DNA of 64,000 nucleotides from JAFGBI01 sp964480725 (GTDB lineage: Bacteria > Myxococcota_A > Polyangia > Polyangiales > Polyangiaceae): contig CAYZQO010000025.1 in the NCBI GenBank assembly GCA_964480725.1, positions 1 to 64,000 on the forward strand. The letters are read 5' to 3'. The notes below the pieces were generated by a model. That model did not search any database and was not told the DNA's origin. It worked only from the letters and a program-made list of their open reading frames with translations. This document shows, one piece after another, positions 8,919-17,643 of this stretch. The position numbers and the translations under genes are program-made. Every line of letters begins with the position of its first letter. Positions within the stretch are counted from its first letter, which is position 1.

Positions 8919-9668
8919 TCAGCCCCGTCCCACCGGATCGATGGCGGCCAGCACCGCGACCTGGATCTCGAGACGTCGATCGGCGCCGATGGGCGAACCG
9001 TCGAGCTCCTGGATCTCGAACCGGTCCCGCACCTTGTCGTGGCTGGTGTGGACCTCGGAACGGACGATCTGCACCCCACGCGCGAAGAGCGCGTGCGCCA
9101 GGGCGAGCAGCAGCCCCGCGCGGTCGACGGTCTGCACCTCGAGCGTTGTGAGCGTGCCGTCACCGCTCTCGAGAAAGCGCACATTGGCCTCGTGGGTACC
9201 GCTGGGGGGCCGCGACCCCACTGCAGTCTGAACCTCAGCGACTGGGATCTCGCCGCGGAGGAGGCGACCGAGCACGTCCTCCAACGATTGGAGGCGCTCC
9301 TGGCTCAGCGCTTCCTCGTTCACCGCTCGCAGATCCCGCACCCAGAACACGTCCACCGCCTCGAGGGCCGCGTCGTCTCGACGCCGCGTGTAGGCCTCCG
9401 CGTGCACGACGTCGAGTGACTCCATCACCAGGGCAGCGCTGATGACCGCGAGCAGGCCCGGCCGATCGTCAGCGACCACGCAGAGGGTCGCCGCGCCCAG
9501 ATCGCGACCGGCGTGGAAGCGCCCGACGCGCACGAGCGCGCCCTGCCGACCGAGCGCGAGCCCGGCGTGATCCCGGATGCCGCGCTCCGAGAAGACGTAG
9601 CGATAGCCCCGCGGCATCGAGGCGACGAAAGCTCGGATCACTTCCGGGGTGAGTTCGGGGTCGGTCAC
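8919..9668 (-). CDS. tandem ACT-domain protein (GlnD C-terminus-like)
   Basis: A 249-residue soluble protein. Two ACT-like modules are visible: one at about 58-110 (TLCVVADDRPGLLAVISAAL, then DVVHAEAYTRR) and one at about 172-225 (TLEVQTVDRAGLLLALAHAL, then VQIVRSEVHTS). Both keep the DRxGLL turn where ACT domains bind amino acids, and the pair resembles the sensory C-terminus of GlnD, with no nucleotidyltransferase or HD part. The GTG start overlaps the stop of the Ser/Thr kinase by four bases (GTGA), so translation is probably coupled. This suggests an amino-acid or nitrogen sensor working with the kinase. That link is inference. Confidence 0.8.
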   Translation of the reverse strand: MTDPELTPEVIRAFVASMPRGYRYVFSERGIRDHAGLALGRQGALVRVGRFHAGRDLGAATLCVVADDRPGLLAVISAALVMESLDVVHAEAYTRRRDDAALEAVDVFWVRDLRAVNEEALSQERLQSLEDVLGRLLRGEIPVAEVQTAVGSRPPSGTHEANVRFLESGDGTLTTLEVQTVDRAGLLLALAHALFARGVQIVRSEVHTSHDKVRDRFEIQELDGSPIGADRRLEIQVAVLAAIDPVGRG

Positions 9669-11326
9669 GGGGTGGTGGGAAACGGGAAGGTGAAGGGCGG
9701 CAGGCTGCTGGGCAACGGCGGCAGCCCACTTGGCAACGGCGGCAGCCCACTTGGCAGCGGCGGCAGGGCGCTCGGCAGCGGCGGCAGGGCGCTCGGCAGC
9801 GGCGGCAGCGTGAAGGTCGGCGGCCCAGCGTCCGCGGGCGTCACGCCCCCGGAGCCCGCGTCGCGCGTCACGCCGGTGCGCCCGGGGGTGGTCGTCGCCG
9901 TCACCGGGGGCGACGGTGCGGTCGACGTCGCGGCGGGGACGTCCATCCCGGTCGCGCTCCCGCCGCCGCTCCCCGGGGCCGTTGCCGTCGGCGACGGAAG
10001 CGGCGGGACGTCGTCTTTCTCGCGCCGCAGCACCACAACCGCAACGACGAGAGCAGCGGTCACGAGCAGCGCGAGCAGCAGCGCGCCGACCGCAGGCAGG
10101 AGGCGGGGTGCGCGGCGGCGCCGGCCGACCGGCGCGGTCGGGTACGCCGCTGCGGGGACGCCGAGCGGTTGCGATCCCAGCGCCTGGACCGACGTGGCGA
10201 TGCGCCGCTGGATCTCCTCGCGGGGCACGTCCTGGGTGCCGCCCTTGCCACCTGCCGAGGAAACCGCGTCCGCGGCGGGCTCGTCCTCAGGTGGCAGCGT
10301 CGGCGGCACGCCCGGGGGCGACGCCGAGCCGGGCGGCGTCGAGGCGGGGACGGCGGAGAGGGCCGCTGGTGGATCGAAGGGCGTGGCCGCCACCGGGGGC
10401 GGCGCGATCCGGGATGGGGGCGGCGCGACCGAGGCGGGCTCCGGGGTCGCCGCGAGACGTCCCGCATGACTCAGCTGCCCGGCGAACTGCGCGAGCTCGA
10501 GCCGCATCTCCGTCGCGTTCGCGAAACGCCGCTCGGGGTCGGCGTCGAGCGCCCGGTGGACCACGCCGGCGAGGCCCGGCGGCAGCTCCGGCTCGTGCTC
10601 GAGCAGCGGCTTGACCCGCCCGAGCGCGACCTGGGCGAGGATCTGGTTCACATCGTCGCCGTATGCCGGCCGGAGACCGCTCAGGAGCTCGTAGAGCATC
10701 GCGCCGAGCGAGTAGATGTCGGCGCGATGGTCGACGCGCTCGGCCGCGTAGAACTGCTCCGGGGCCATGTACTCCGGTGTACCCATCACGACCCCCGGCC
10801 GCGTGAGCCCCCGCTGGAACTCGTGCGCCTGCCGGAGCTTCGCAATCCCAAAGTCGAGTAGCTTGAGCAACGGTCCGCCAGCGGTCACGGTGACGAACAC
10901 ATTGTCGGGCTTTAGATCGCGGTGCACCACGCCGAGCGCGTGCGCCGCCTCGAGCCCGGACAGGATCTGAAGGCCATAGTCCACCGCCTGATCCCGCGCC
11001 AGCTTCAGCTGCCGATCCAGGACCTGCTGCAGGGTCTCGCCGACCAGGTGCTCCATGACGATGTACGGAGTGCCTTCCGTCGTCTGATCCACGTCGATGA
11101 CCCGAGTGACGTGGGGGCTCTGGATACTGGCGGAGACGCGAGCCTCCTGCAGGAATCGCTCGGCCAGGCCGGTCCGTGACGTCAACTCGGGGTGCAGGAA
11201 CTTCAGCGCGACCGTCGAGCAGAGCACCTCGTGGCGGGCTTCGAACACCGACCCCATGCCACCGTCGCCGATGAGGCGCACGATGCGGTACTTGCCGCCG
11301 ACCACCTGTCCCGGGCTGGGGCGCAT
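9665..11326 (-). CDS. PknB-type serine/threonine protein kinase, membrane-anchored
   Basis: Cytoplasmic kinase domain (about 13-280) with the glycine loop GDGGMGSVFEA, Lys42 in VALKFLHPE, catalytic HRDLKPDN (Asp137), DFG (158-160) and the APE motif in MAPEQ. A Pro/Ala-rich linker follows. One membrane segment lies at about 400-425 (LLPAVGALLLALLVTAALVV), then an outside tail rich in Thr/Pro/Ser that ends in heptad repeats PLPSxLP. The architecture is a receptor-like kinase with the ligand side outside the membrane but no PASTA or other sensor domain. Its stop overlaps the start of the ACT-domain gene. The tail repeats are encoded by a 21-bp tandem array. Confidence 0.95.
   Translation of the reverse strand: MRPSPGQVVGGKYRIVRLIGDGGMGSVFEARHEVLCSTVALKFLHPELTSRTGLAERFLQEARVSASIQSPHVTRVIDVDQTTEGTPYIVMEHLVGETLQQVLDRQLKLARDQAVDYGLQILSGLEAAHALGVVHRDLKPDNVFVTVTAGGPLLKLLDFGIAKLRQAHEFQRGLTRPGVVMGTPEYMAPEQFYAAERVDHRADIYSLGAMLYELLSGLRPAYGDDVNQILAQVALGRVKPLLEHEPELPPGLAGVVHRALDADPERRFANATEMRLELAQFAGQLSHAGRLAATPEPASVAPPPSRIAPPPVAATPFDPPAALSAVPASTPPGSASPPGVPPTLPPEDEPAADAVSSAGGKGGTQDVPREEIQRRIATSVQALGSQPLGVPAAAYPTAPVGRRRRAPRLLPAVGALLLALLVTAALVVAVVVLRREKDDVPPLPSPTATAPGSGGGSATGMDVPAATSTAPSPPVTATTTPGRTGVTRDAGSGGVTPADAGPPTFTLPPLPSALPPLPSALPPLPSGLPPLPSGLPPLPSSLPPFTFPFPTTP
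9698..9808. repeat. 21-bp tandem repeat encoding PLPSxLP heptads
   Basis: Five complete 21-bp units (starting near 9698, 9719, 9740, 9761 and 9782) plus a partial unit, in frame with the end of the kinase gene. Units four and five are identical over all 21 bases and the others differ at a few positions. Copy number is likely variable between strains because whole units keep the frame. Confidence 0.85.
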
Positions 11327-11338
11327 CGCTCAGGACGC

Positions 11339-11368
11339 AATAGACCACCAGCCTCAGCGGGCGGTCAA
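11339..11368 (-). promoter_or_regulatory. candidate promoter of the Ser/Thr kinase operon
   Basis: Minus strand TTGACC (11368-11363), 18-base spacer, TCTATT (11344-11339), then 12 bases to the ATG at 11326. The -35 overlaps the stop codon of the upstream adenosyltransferase gene. The UTR would be very short. Confidence 0.45.
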
Positions 11369-11928
11369 CCGGCGCCCCCTCTCGGCGGCGCCCACGGGAG
11401 GTCGGGCACCCCAGCGAGCTGGTTCGACCTCCGCGCGAGCACGAAACAAAGATCGCTGACGCGGTTGAGGAACTCGACCAGCTCGCGACGCACCGGCTCC
11501 GTTCGTCCGACGGTGACCACGCGCCGCTCCGCTCGGCGACAGACGGTCCGCGCGAGGTGGAGCGCCGCGGCCCCCGCGGAACCGCCCGGCAACACGAAGG
11601 CTCGGAGCGGCGCCAGCTCGGCCTCGTGCACGTCGATGGTGCGCTCGACCCAGGCGACCTCCGACGGACCCACAGGCGTGGCACCGAACGCCGTCTTTCT
11701 CCCCGCGGGACAGGCGAGCTCAGCGGCGACGGAGTGCAGTGTCGACAGTACGGCAGCGACGGCCTCGTCCACCGCTGGGGGAAGCGCGCAGGCACGCGCC
11801 CAGCCGAGCGCCGCAGCGAGTTCGTCCACGGCACCGCAGGCCTCGACCCGGGGGTGGTCCTTGGAGACACGGGCCCCGCCGAGGAGCCCGGTCTGCCCGT
11901 CGTCGCCGGCGCGAGTGTAGATCCTCAT
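11365..11928 (-). CDS. PduO-type cob(I)alamin adenosyltransferase
   Basis: Transfers adenosyl from ATP to cob(I)alamin or its precursor to give coenzyme B12. The 187-residue protein starts MRIYTRAGDDGQTGLLGG (N-terminal ATP-binding motif of the PduO family) and has GAVDELAAALG, FVLPGGSAGAAALHLARTVC and RRELVEFLNRVSDLCFVLAR, all family signatures. It begins 12 bases after the CdnL stop on the same strand, so the two form one operon. No other cobalamin gene is in the window, which suggests corrinoid salvage or a distant pathway. The third structural type (CobA/BtuR) is excluded by the missing P-loop. Confidence 0.93.
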   Translation of the reverse strand: MRIYTRAGDDGQTGLLGGARVSKDHPRVEACGAVDELAAALGWARACALPPAVDEAVAAVLSTLHSVAAELACPAGRKTAFGATPVGPSEVAWVERTIDVHEAELAPLRAFVLPGGSAGAAALHLARTVCRRAERRVVTVGRTEPVRRELVEFLNRVSDLCFVLARRSNQLAGVPDLPWAPPRGGAG

Positions 11929-11940
11929 GGGACCAGGGGC

Positions 11941-12462
11941 CTAGGCGGAGAGGATCTCGCGAATCTCACCCTCGATCCGCGCCGGATCGACCTTCTTGGC
12001 GAGGGCGAGCTCCTGCACCAGCAGGCTCTTGGCCTGGTCCAGCAGGCGCCGCTCACCGAACGAGAGATCCTTATCGAATTTGAGCCGGTACATGTCTCGC
12101 AAGACCTTGGCGATCTCCGCCGGCGCACCGCTCTTGAGCATCTCCGTGTAGGCCCGGAAGCGGCGATTCCAGGGCTGCATGTCGACCGCCACCTCCGGCG
12201 CCCGCAGGATTTCGATGATCTCCTGCGCCTCACGCTTCTTCATCACCGGTCGCAGCCCCACCCGCTCGGCCGCTTCGACCGGGACCATCACCTTGAGGCC
12301 GGAGGCGAGGATCCGGAGGACGAAACAGCTCGCGGTCTGCCCCCCGAATTCGCGAGGCTCGATGGCGGCAATCTCACCGACTCCGTGGGCGGGGTGCACG
12401 GCCATGTCACCCAGCTTGAAGGGTACGCCAGCCCCGGAGTCTCCCTCGACCCGCACGGTCAT
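11941..12462 (-). CDS. cdnL: CarD/CdnL-family RNA polymerase-binding regulator
   Basis: 173 residues. The N-terminal Tudor-like RNA-polymerase interaction domain begins FKLGDMAVHPAHGVGEIAAI (about 15-34). The C-terminal helical domain carries the Trp-containing WNRRFRAYTEMLKSG and ends MYRLKFDKDLSFGERRLLDQ. CdnL proteins bind the beta subunit and stabilise open complexes at rRNA and other promoters. They are essential in Myxococcus xanthus and M. tuberculosis (as CarD). The length (about 165-175) fits stand-alone CdnL and not the larger CarD with an HMGA tail. The promoter-like TTGACC/TAAGGG pair lies about 100 bases upstream. Confidence 0.93.
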   Translation of the reverse strand: MTVRVEGDSGAGVPFKLGDMAVHPAHGVGEIAAIEPREFGGQTASCFVLRILASGLKVMVPVEAAERVGLRPVMKKREAQEIIEILRAPEVAVDMQPWNRRFRAYTEMLKSGAPAEIAKVLRDMYRLKFDKDLSFGERRLLDQAKSLLVQELALAKKVDPARIEGEIREILSA

Positions 12463-12563
12463 CTCGGCCTCCTCGCTCGTCGTCGCCAGCTCCGTGGCAC
12501 AGCGGCTCCCGTCGAGCGATCCCGCCCATCATGCAGGGATTGACCCGACGAGTGAGCCGGGCC

Positions 12564-12593
12564 CCCTTAGCACCGCTGCCGGGCCTCGGTCAA
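12564..12593 (-). promoter_or_regulatory. candidate promoter of cdnL
   Basis: Minus strand TTGACC (12593-12588), 18-base spacer, TAAGGG (12569-12564). The predicted start is about 95 bases upstream of the ATG at 12462. The -35 is good, the -10 weak. CdnL-dependent promoters commonly have poor -10/spacing elements, so a weak -10 is not disqualifying. Confidence 0.3.
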
Positions 12594-12717
12594 ACGCTAC
12601 GGCGACGACGCTATGGGCCGAAGCCCTGGTATTCCGGCGAGATGCCGCGTCTCAGCACCGCCGGGGCGTCAGCGCTGAGGGCCGCCGCGCCGGAGGCGAG
12701 GGGACTCTGAGCGCCGG

Positions 12718-13050
12718 TCAGTCGTCGTCATCCATGGCCTCGTCGTCGTCGCCGACGTCCGCGACGTGGGCGCGGCTGTTGTTGACGAGCTCCTTGAGCT
12801 CCTTGCCCACCTTGAAGAACGGCAGCCGCTTCGCCGGCACGGGCACCGGTTGCCCGGTGCGCGGGTTGCGCCCGTCGTAGGGCTTGTACGGTCGCACGGT
12901 GAAGCTACCAAATCCCCTGATTTCGATGCCTTCGCCCCGCTGGAGCGCCTCCGTCATCGCGTCGAACACGCAGTTGACGACCAGCTCCGCCCGCGCCTTG
13001 GTCAGCTCACCCCGTGCGGCGATCGCCTCGATGAGCTCACTCTTGGTCAT
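12718..13050 (-). CDS. HU/IHF-family DNA-binding protein with acidic tail
   Basis: Small nucleoid protein that bends DNA. The 110 residues start MTKSELIEAIA and carry the beta-arm signature GFGSFTVRPYKPYDGRNPRTGQP followed by PFFKVGKELKELVN. The MTKSELI start and IEIRGFGSF suit the IHF-beta branch, but HU and IHF cannot be separated firmly by eye. A C-terminal tail of about 18 residues ends DDDEAMDDDD, which is unusual for HU and could modulate DNA release. I prefer the ATG at 13050, which is preceded by GGAGGACGGG, over a start 24 bases upstream. Confidence 0.93.
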   Translation of the reverse strand: MTKSELIEAIAARGELTKARAELVVNCVFDAMTEALQRGEGIEIRGFGSFTVRPYKPYDGRNPRTGQPVPVPAKRLPFFKVGKELKELVNNSRAHVADVGDDDEAMDDDD

Positions 13051-13078
13051 CCCGTCCTCCACCCTGATGACCACTCAT

Positions 13079-13107
13079 GTTTGCACGGCTAAGCCATGAA
13101 CTGTCAA
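13079..13107 (-). promoter_or_regulatory. possible promoter of the HU/IHF gene
   Basis: A perfect TTGACA on the minus strand (13107-13102) lies 17 bases from GCAAAC (13084-13079). The -35 is striking in this GC-rich DNA but the -10 is poor, so the assignment is tentative. It lies 52 bases from the chosen start codon. Confidence 0.35.
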
Positions 13108-13235
13108 CGCATTTCCGGCAGTGGGCGGCCGGCTCGTCGTTGGCCCGGTCCACCTGCCCGAGGTCGGTAGCGCACCGGGCCCCGCGGTGACCCCATGGCG
13201 AGCGGCCAGGACCCAACCCGCCGCCCAAGCCAAAT

Positions 13236-15281
13236 TCATAGTGATTCGCGCGAAGCCTCGTCCATCTCACCCGAACCAGGCCGTTCAACCGGCCGCATTA
13301 CGGGTCGCAGCTCCAGGTAGTCAAGGACGGCGCCCGTACCCTCCGCCCGAACCTCGATGGCGGCCCTGCCGGCCTCCAGATCAGCCTCACCGAGCGAAAG
13401 GACCCAGCAGCTGCCCGGTGCCTGCGAGAAGCGACCCTCCGCCGAGATCCCGGGCGCCGTCACGCCAATCGTCCCCAGGACGGGGGCGGCCGCCGCCCAG
13501 CCGGCTGCGATCCGGTACCGGCCGGCGAGCGGAATGGTTAGCTCGAGGTTCGCCGTCACCGACGGGCCGGTCGCCCGCAGATGAACCCCCCGACCGCCCG
13601 ACGTGCAGGGCACGAAGTCCGGGTGCGCCCAGCCGTCGCGCAGCGCGGCGAGCGGCCAGTAGCTCTCGGCCTCGTAGCGAAGCGCCGCCGGGGCGGGGAT
13701 GGCTCGCGGGAGGACCCGCGGCGGCGCACCCGCGGCGACGCCCACGTACGCGAAGACGGGGGGTCGATCGAGCGCTTCCCAGAGCAGCCGGTCGTTGGCG
13801 TCGCCCCGCCAGCGCGCCACGACGACTCCGGTGGCGGCGGTGCGCACGCTGGGGTCGTGGGCGAGGTTGAAGCCGTGATCCGTGTCGACGAAGACGAGCC
13901 CCCGCTCGACCCCTGCCGCCGCGAGGATCGACGGCTCGAAATAGGGGCGGCCCTGGTCCCGGTTGGCGAGCGCGCGGTGGTCGGTGCTGGTCACGAAGGC
14001 GAATCCGCCGAGGACGAGGGGAGCCGCGAACGCCGCGAGCCGCGCGGCGAACAGCCCCTGCGCTAGCAGCACGTGCTCGAGCGGCAATGCGTCCGCGTAG
14101 AGGCGCGCCCCGCCCCCGGGGTAGCTTCCGTCGAAGTAGAAGGGCGCGTAGGCGACCACGATCGCCACTGCCCCGAGCACGGGCCAGACCAGGAGTCGCT
14201 GCCGTCGCGCCCCCATCGCGCCGAGGACGAGCAGCGGAGCGAGCAGCGGCAGGTTGCCCGCGTCGCGCAGATGGATGAAGAGGCGAGCCCCGGTGACGCA
14301 GAGGGCCTGCCAAGGACCGTACCCGTCCGGGAGCATCGCCGCGACGAAGTCGCCGTGCTCGAAGCGACAACCCACGGAGTCGCCGAACCCGTAGCGGAAG
14401 CAGCCGGGGGGACCGTCGGCGAGGGCGTAGTAGCGCAATTGACTGGAGGTCCACGGGTCACCGGTGACCGCCTGCTGGTGGGCGACCAGGAGGGCAATCC
14501 CGGGCAAGCAGCCCAACGCGAACAGCGGCAGTCGCCGCGGGCGCGACGCGAGCACCGCGACGGCAAGCGCGAAGAAGGTCGCGCCTGAAACCGGCCGCGT
14601 CGCGACGAGCCACCCTGCGGCGAGCCCGGCACCGAGCACGGCGCCGGGGGTGGCGCGGAGCACGCCGAGCAGGGTCAGGGAGGCGAGCAGCGCCGACCAC
14701 CCGTGCGACATGGTGTCGGCCGTGTGGTAGCGCAGCGCCGCCGAGAGGGTAGACAGCGTCGCGGCGAGCAGGGCGACGTCGTCGCGACGGGCCGTAGCAC
14801 GGCCGAGCCCGAAGGTCGCGACCACGAGCCCGGCCGCGATGAGGGGCCCCACGGCGAGCGGCGCCCCCGCCAGGAACCCAAACGCGAGCAGGGCGGGGTA
14901 TCCGGGCGGAAAGATCACGCCGAGCCGGTCGCCGTCGGCTGGCGCGACGAGGAAGCGCCCGCCGAACGACGCGAGCGGGCCCGGTGGCGCAAAGGTGAAG
15001 GCGCCAGCAGCGAAGGCGCGTGCCTCGAGCCAGTAGCTCGTCGCGTCGATGATACGGGGCGCCCCGCGCAGGTAGTGCACGGTGTAGCCGTGGGAGAGGG
15101 CGGCGGCGGTGAGCGCGAGGACGGCCACCCACGCCCCGGTGGGCATCGCGGCCAAGAGCCGGGCCGCCCGCGCGCGCCACCCGAGGACGCCCAGCGCGCC
15201 CGCGACGGCAAGCAGCGCGGCGAACGCCGCCGCCGGCTCGGTGGGCCAACGAGGCAGCCCCAACCAGTCGGTCACCGCCAC
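13236..15281 (-). CDS. polytopic membrane protein, GT-C glycosyltransferase-like
   Basis: 681 residues with about ten hydrophobic segments in the first 440, then a soluble C-terminal half. After the second membrane segment it reads RIIDATSYWLEARAFAAGAF, with the Asp at the position of the catalytic acidic residue of GT-C transferases (ArnT, PMT and relatives that use polyprenyl-phosphate sugars). The C-terminal 150 residues contain a beta-rich, jelly-roll-like segment (RYRIAAGWAAAAPVLG...). Substrate unknown. Its ATG lies inside the last codons of the upstream gene (10-base overlap), which encodes a second protein of the same broad kind, so the pair is co-translated and probably acts in one glycan pathway. 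Confidence 0.75.
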   Translation of the reverse strand: MAVTDWLGLPRWPTEPAAAFAALLAVAGALGVLGWRARAARLLAAMPTGAWVAVLALTAAALSHGYTVHYLRGAPRIIDATSYWLEARAFAAGAFTFAPPGPLASFGGRFLVAPADGDRLGVIFPPGYPALLAFGFLAGAPLAVGPLIAAGLVVATFGLGRATARRDDVALLAATLSTLSAALRYHTADTMSHGWSALLASLTLLGVLRATPGAVLGAGLAAGWLVATRPVSGATFFALAVAVLASRPRRLPLFALGCLPGIALLVAHQQAVTGDPWTSSQLRYYALADGPPGCFRYGFGDSVGCRFEHGDFVAAMLPDGYGPWQALCVTGARLFIHLRDAGNLPLLAPLLVLGAMGARRQRLLVWPVLGAVAIVVAYAPFYFDGSYPGGGARLYADALPLEHVLLAQGLFAARLAAFAAPLVLGGFAFVTSTDHRALANRDQGRPYFEPSILAAAGVERGLVFVDTDHGFNLAHDPSVRTAATGVVVARWRGDANDRLLWEALDRPPVFAYVGVAAGAPPRVLPRAIPAPAALRYEAESYWPLAALRDGWAHPDFVPCTSGGRGVHLRATGPSVTANLELTIPLAGRYRIAAGWAAAAPVLGTIGVTAPGISAEGRFSQAPGSCWVLSLGEADLEAGRAAIEVRAEGTGAVLDYLELRPVMRPVERPGSGEMDEASRESL

Positions 15282-17494
15282 CCGACAACCCAGAGGTGGT
15301 ACGAGACGCGCTCAGCCGTGTCGGCGCGCACCGTGACGATCGCTCGATCGGCAGTCACCGCGGACGCCGGCACCTCCAAGCGTGGATGCTGCCAGGCATC
15401 GCTGGGCGACACCTCGAGCGACCCTCGCCAAGCATCCACCGTCACCTCCAAGCGCAGGGGTCGGGTGGGCGCGAGACGGAGCACGATCGCGAGTGCACGG
15501 CCCGCCCCCGGGGTCCGCAGCGAGATGCGTTCGGTAGCGCCGGCGGGGACGACCCGCCCCGCGTCCCAGAGTGGCTGCGCCGGACGCCGCGGGTGCGGCA
15601 GGAGCTTCATGTCGACCTGACCCACACCCGGCGGCGACCAGCCGTATTCGTGACGGCGCTCCGAGACGAGATCGGCGAAGTCCATCTCGTCGAGCACGAT
15701 CGCCGACGGCTCCAGGCCAACGGGAGAGGCGCTGCCGTCGAAGGCCGTGTAGTCCGGCCGGTAGAGCACCTTCGCCGCCCCCGCGCAGATGACGTTGCCG
15801 TGCACCTCGACCTCACCGATCTGGCGCCCGAACCAGATGGGGAGCGTGTCCCACCACGACGGGTAGAGCGCAAACAGGTCCGGCCGCTCGTCGACGGGCA
15901 TCCGCTCCAGCAGCTCGACGACCGCACCGAGCCCGTGGCGCTTGGCGCGCACGAACGGCAGGTCGCGATACCCGCCGAGCCCGATGAGATCGAGCGCAGG
16001 CAGGTCTGCTGCGTAGGGGATGGCGCCGGCATCGCCGACCGCCACCCGACGCGGTCGCGGCGTGAGCGAGTGGCGCAGGAGCAGCCCGACCCGCACATGC
16101 TGCTCCAGGATATTGCGCGAGGCCCGTCCGAAGAACCAGACCTGCTCGCGGAAGCGAGGTGCCTGGCTCCACCCAAAGCTCACGAGGGCGACTCCGGCGG
16201 CGGCGAAACCGGCGAGGCGAAGGCGACGAGCACGCCGCCCCGCTCCAACCGGCAGCGAGCCGAGCGCCCCCGCGCCCAGGGCGGCGGCGAGCAGGAGCCA
16301 GGCGAGCGCTGGCATGGCGTACCGCTCGTTCTGCCAGCGCACCTGACCGTTGAAGGCGACGATCGCCGTCCAGGCGGCCGCGCTCGTCCAGAGCAGGAGC
16401 GCGCTCCGCCGCGTCTGCCTGGGCACCAACGCCACGAGCGCGAGCAGCCACACGACGAGTCCGTGACGGCCGTCGGCGGCAAGGTGGTAGTGGGTGATAC
16501 GTTCCACCTGGTATCTGAGGAAGAATGCCCAGGCCTCGAGGACCTCCGCCCTCCCCCGGAAGGGGTCGTGGGCCTCGAGCTTGGAGATCGCGCCGGCCGC
16601 GGCGGTGTCCCCCGTGAACGCCAGGTTCGCCGCCGCGTGCAGGATCACCACCAGCGCTCCCGGAGCGCCGACCAGCGCGAGCACGGCGGCCGCGCTCGGC
16701 CAGCGCCGGCGGCGGAGGGCGACGAAGGCCGCGCTCACCCCGAAGATCGCGACCGAGCTCGCGGCCTCGGGTCGGGTCGCCACCGCCAAACCGCCGGCGA
16801 GCCCGACGCCGAGCGCCCGGGCGAAGAGCGAACGCTCTGTGACCTCCGCCGCGGCCACGAGGTCGAACCACAGCGCGAGGGTCAGCCCCCAGGTGCCCAG
16901 GAAGAACGCGGTCTCCATGCCGCTCCAGAGCGCCCAGTCGAGCGCGCCGGTGGCGAGGAGCAGCGGCGGGGCCAGGTAGGTCGTCCAGCGCGGCAGGGGC
17001 TCGAAGAGGCGGCGAACCGCCAGCAGCAACCCCAGCACGGAAACCGCCGCGATGATGGCTGCCCAAACCATCAGGTGGAGGTCCACGAAGCCGAGGGCGT
17101 ACCCGAGCGCCAGCACGAATGGGTAGCTCAGGCTCGTCCCCCCCGAGCTGTAACCGTTGCCCTCCGACCACTCGAAGGGATGGCCGCGCGCCGCGGCCCG
17201 GGCGAAGTCGAAGTGAATGAAGACATCGTCGAGCGGCGCCGACCAAGGCCCGAGCGCGACCAGGTCGGGGAGCATCGGGTCGCCGCCGAGCGACGCGTAG
17301 AGCATGGTGATCTGCTGCCGCATCGAGCGGAAGAAGACGAGGGCGACCCCAAGCGTGCAAACCGCGGCGTAAAGGACGTAGACGGCCGGCTCGAGCGGGG
17401 CCCAATCCCGTCGCCGGCGGGCGGCGCGGGCGGCGCGACGCGGCGGCTCGACGCGCACGCGCGCGGAGAGGGGCACGGCGGGGGGAGAAGTCAT
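15272..17494 (-). CDS. polytopic membrane protein, GT-C glycosyltransferase-like (AftB/ZomB type)
   Basis: 740 residues with about ten membrane segments to residue 450. The first extracytoplasmic loop has DDVFIHFDFARAAARGHPFE then GYSSGGTSLSYPF, close to the DDxFIxxxYAxxxxxG...G.TS pattern of polyprenyl-phosphate sugar transferases such as the mycobacterial arabinosyltransferase group. The Asp-Asp pair would be catalytic. A C-terminal soluble region includes ALDLIGLGGYRD and a final beta-rich domain. The ATG at 17494 gives a cytoplasmic N-terminus of about 30 residues. An ATG-like start 24 bases upstream is possible. Upstream is a divergent histidine kinase gene. The last ten bases overlap the next gene. 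Confidence 0.75.
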   Translation of the reverse strand: MTSPPAVPLSARVRVEPPRRAARAARRRRDWAPLEPAVYVLYAAVCTLGVALVFFRSMRQQITMLYASLGGDPMLPDLVALGPWSAPLDDVFIHFDFARAAARGHPFEWSEGNGYSSGGTSLSYPFVLALGYALGFVDLHLMVWAAIIAAVSVLGLLLAVRRLFEPLPRWTTYLAPPLLLATGALDWALWSGMETAFFLGTWGLTLALWFDLVAAAEVTERSLFARALGVGLAGGLAVATRPEAASSVAIFGVSAAFVALRRRRWPSAAAVLALVGAPGALVVILHAAANLAFTGDTAAAGAISKLEAHDPFRGRAEVLEAWAFFLRYQVERITHYHLAADGRHGLVVWLLALVALVPRQTRRSALLLWTSAAAWTAIVAFNGQVRWQNERYAMPALAWLLLAAALGAGALGSLPVGAGRRARRLRLAGFAAAGVALVSFGWSQAPRFREQVWFFGRASRNILEQHVRVGLLLRHSLTPRPRRVAVGDAGAIPYAADLPALDLIGLGGYRDLPFVRAKRHGLGAVVELLERMPVDERPDLFALYPSWWDTLPIWFGRQIGEVEVHGNVICAGAAKVLYRPDYTAFDGSASPVGLEPSAIVLDEMDFADLVSERRHEYGWSPPGVGQVDMKLLPHPRRPAQPLWDAGRVVPAGATERISLRTPGAGRALAIVLRLAPTRPLRLEVTVDAWRGSLEVSPSDAWQHPRLEVPASAVTADRAIVTVRADTAERVSYHLWVVGWR

Positions 17495-17631
17495 CCGGGG
17501 CCGTCCGCCGTCTACCACGGGCGCGCGGCCGTCGCCGCGCCGGAGCGGCGCCGGAGCCGCGAGGCCGGCCGCGGGGCGGGAGCACGTTCCAGCGCGACCG
17601 CGCCGCGAGCCGCGAGGGAGGGCCCGGGTGC

Positions 17632-17637
17632 TATCCT
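17632..17637 (+). promoter_or_regulatory. candidate extended -10 of the histidine kinase gene, leaderless
   Basis: TGC followed by TATCCT (TGnTATnnT pattern), then six bases to the GTG at 17644. The predicted transcription start coincides with the start codon. No recognisable -35. Confidence 0.45.
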
Positions 17638-17643
17638 CGGCCC

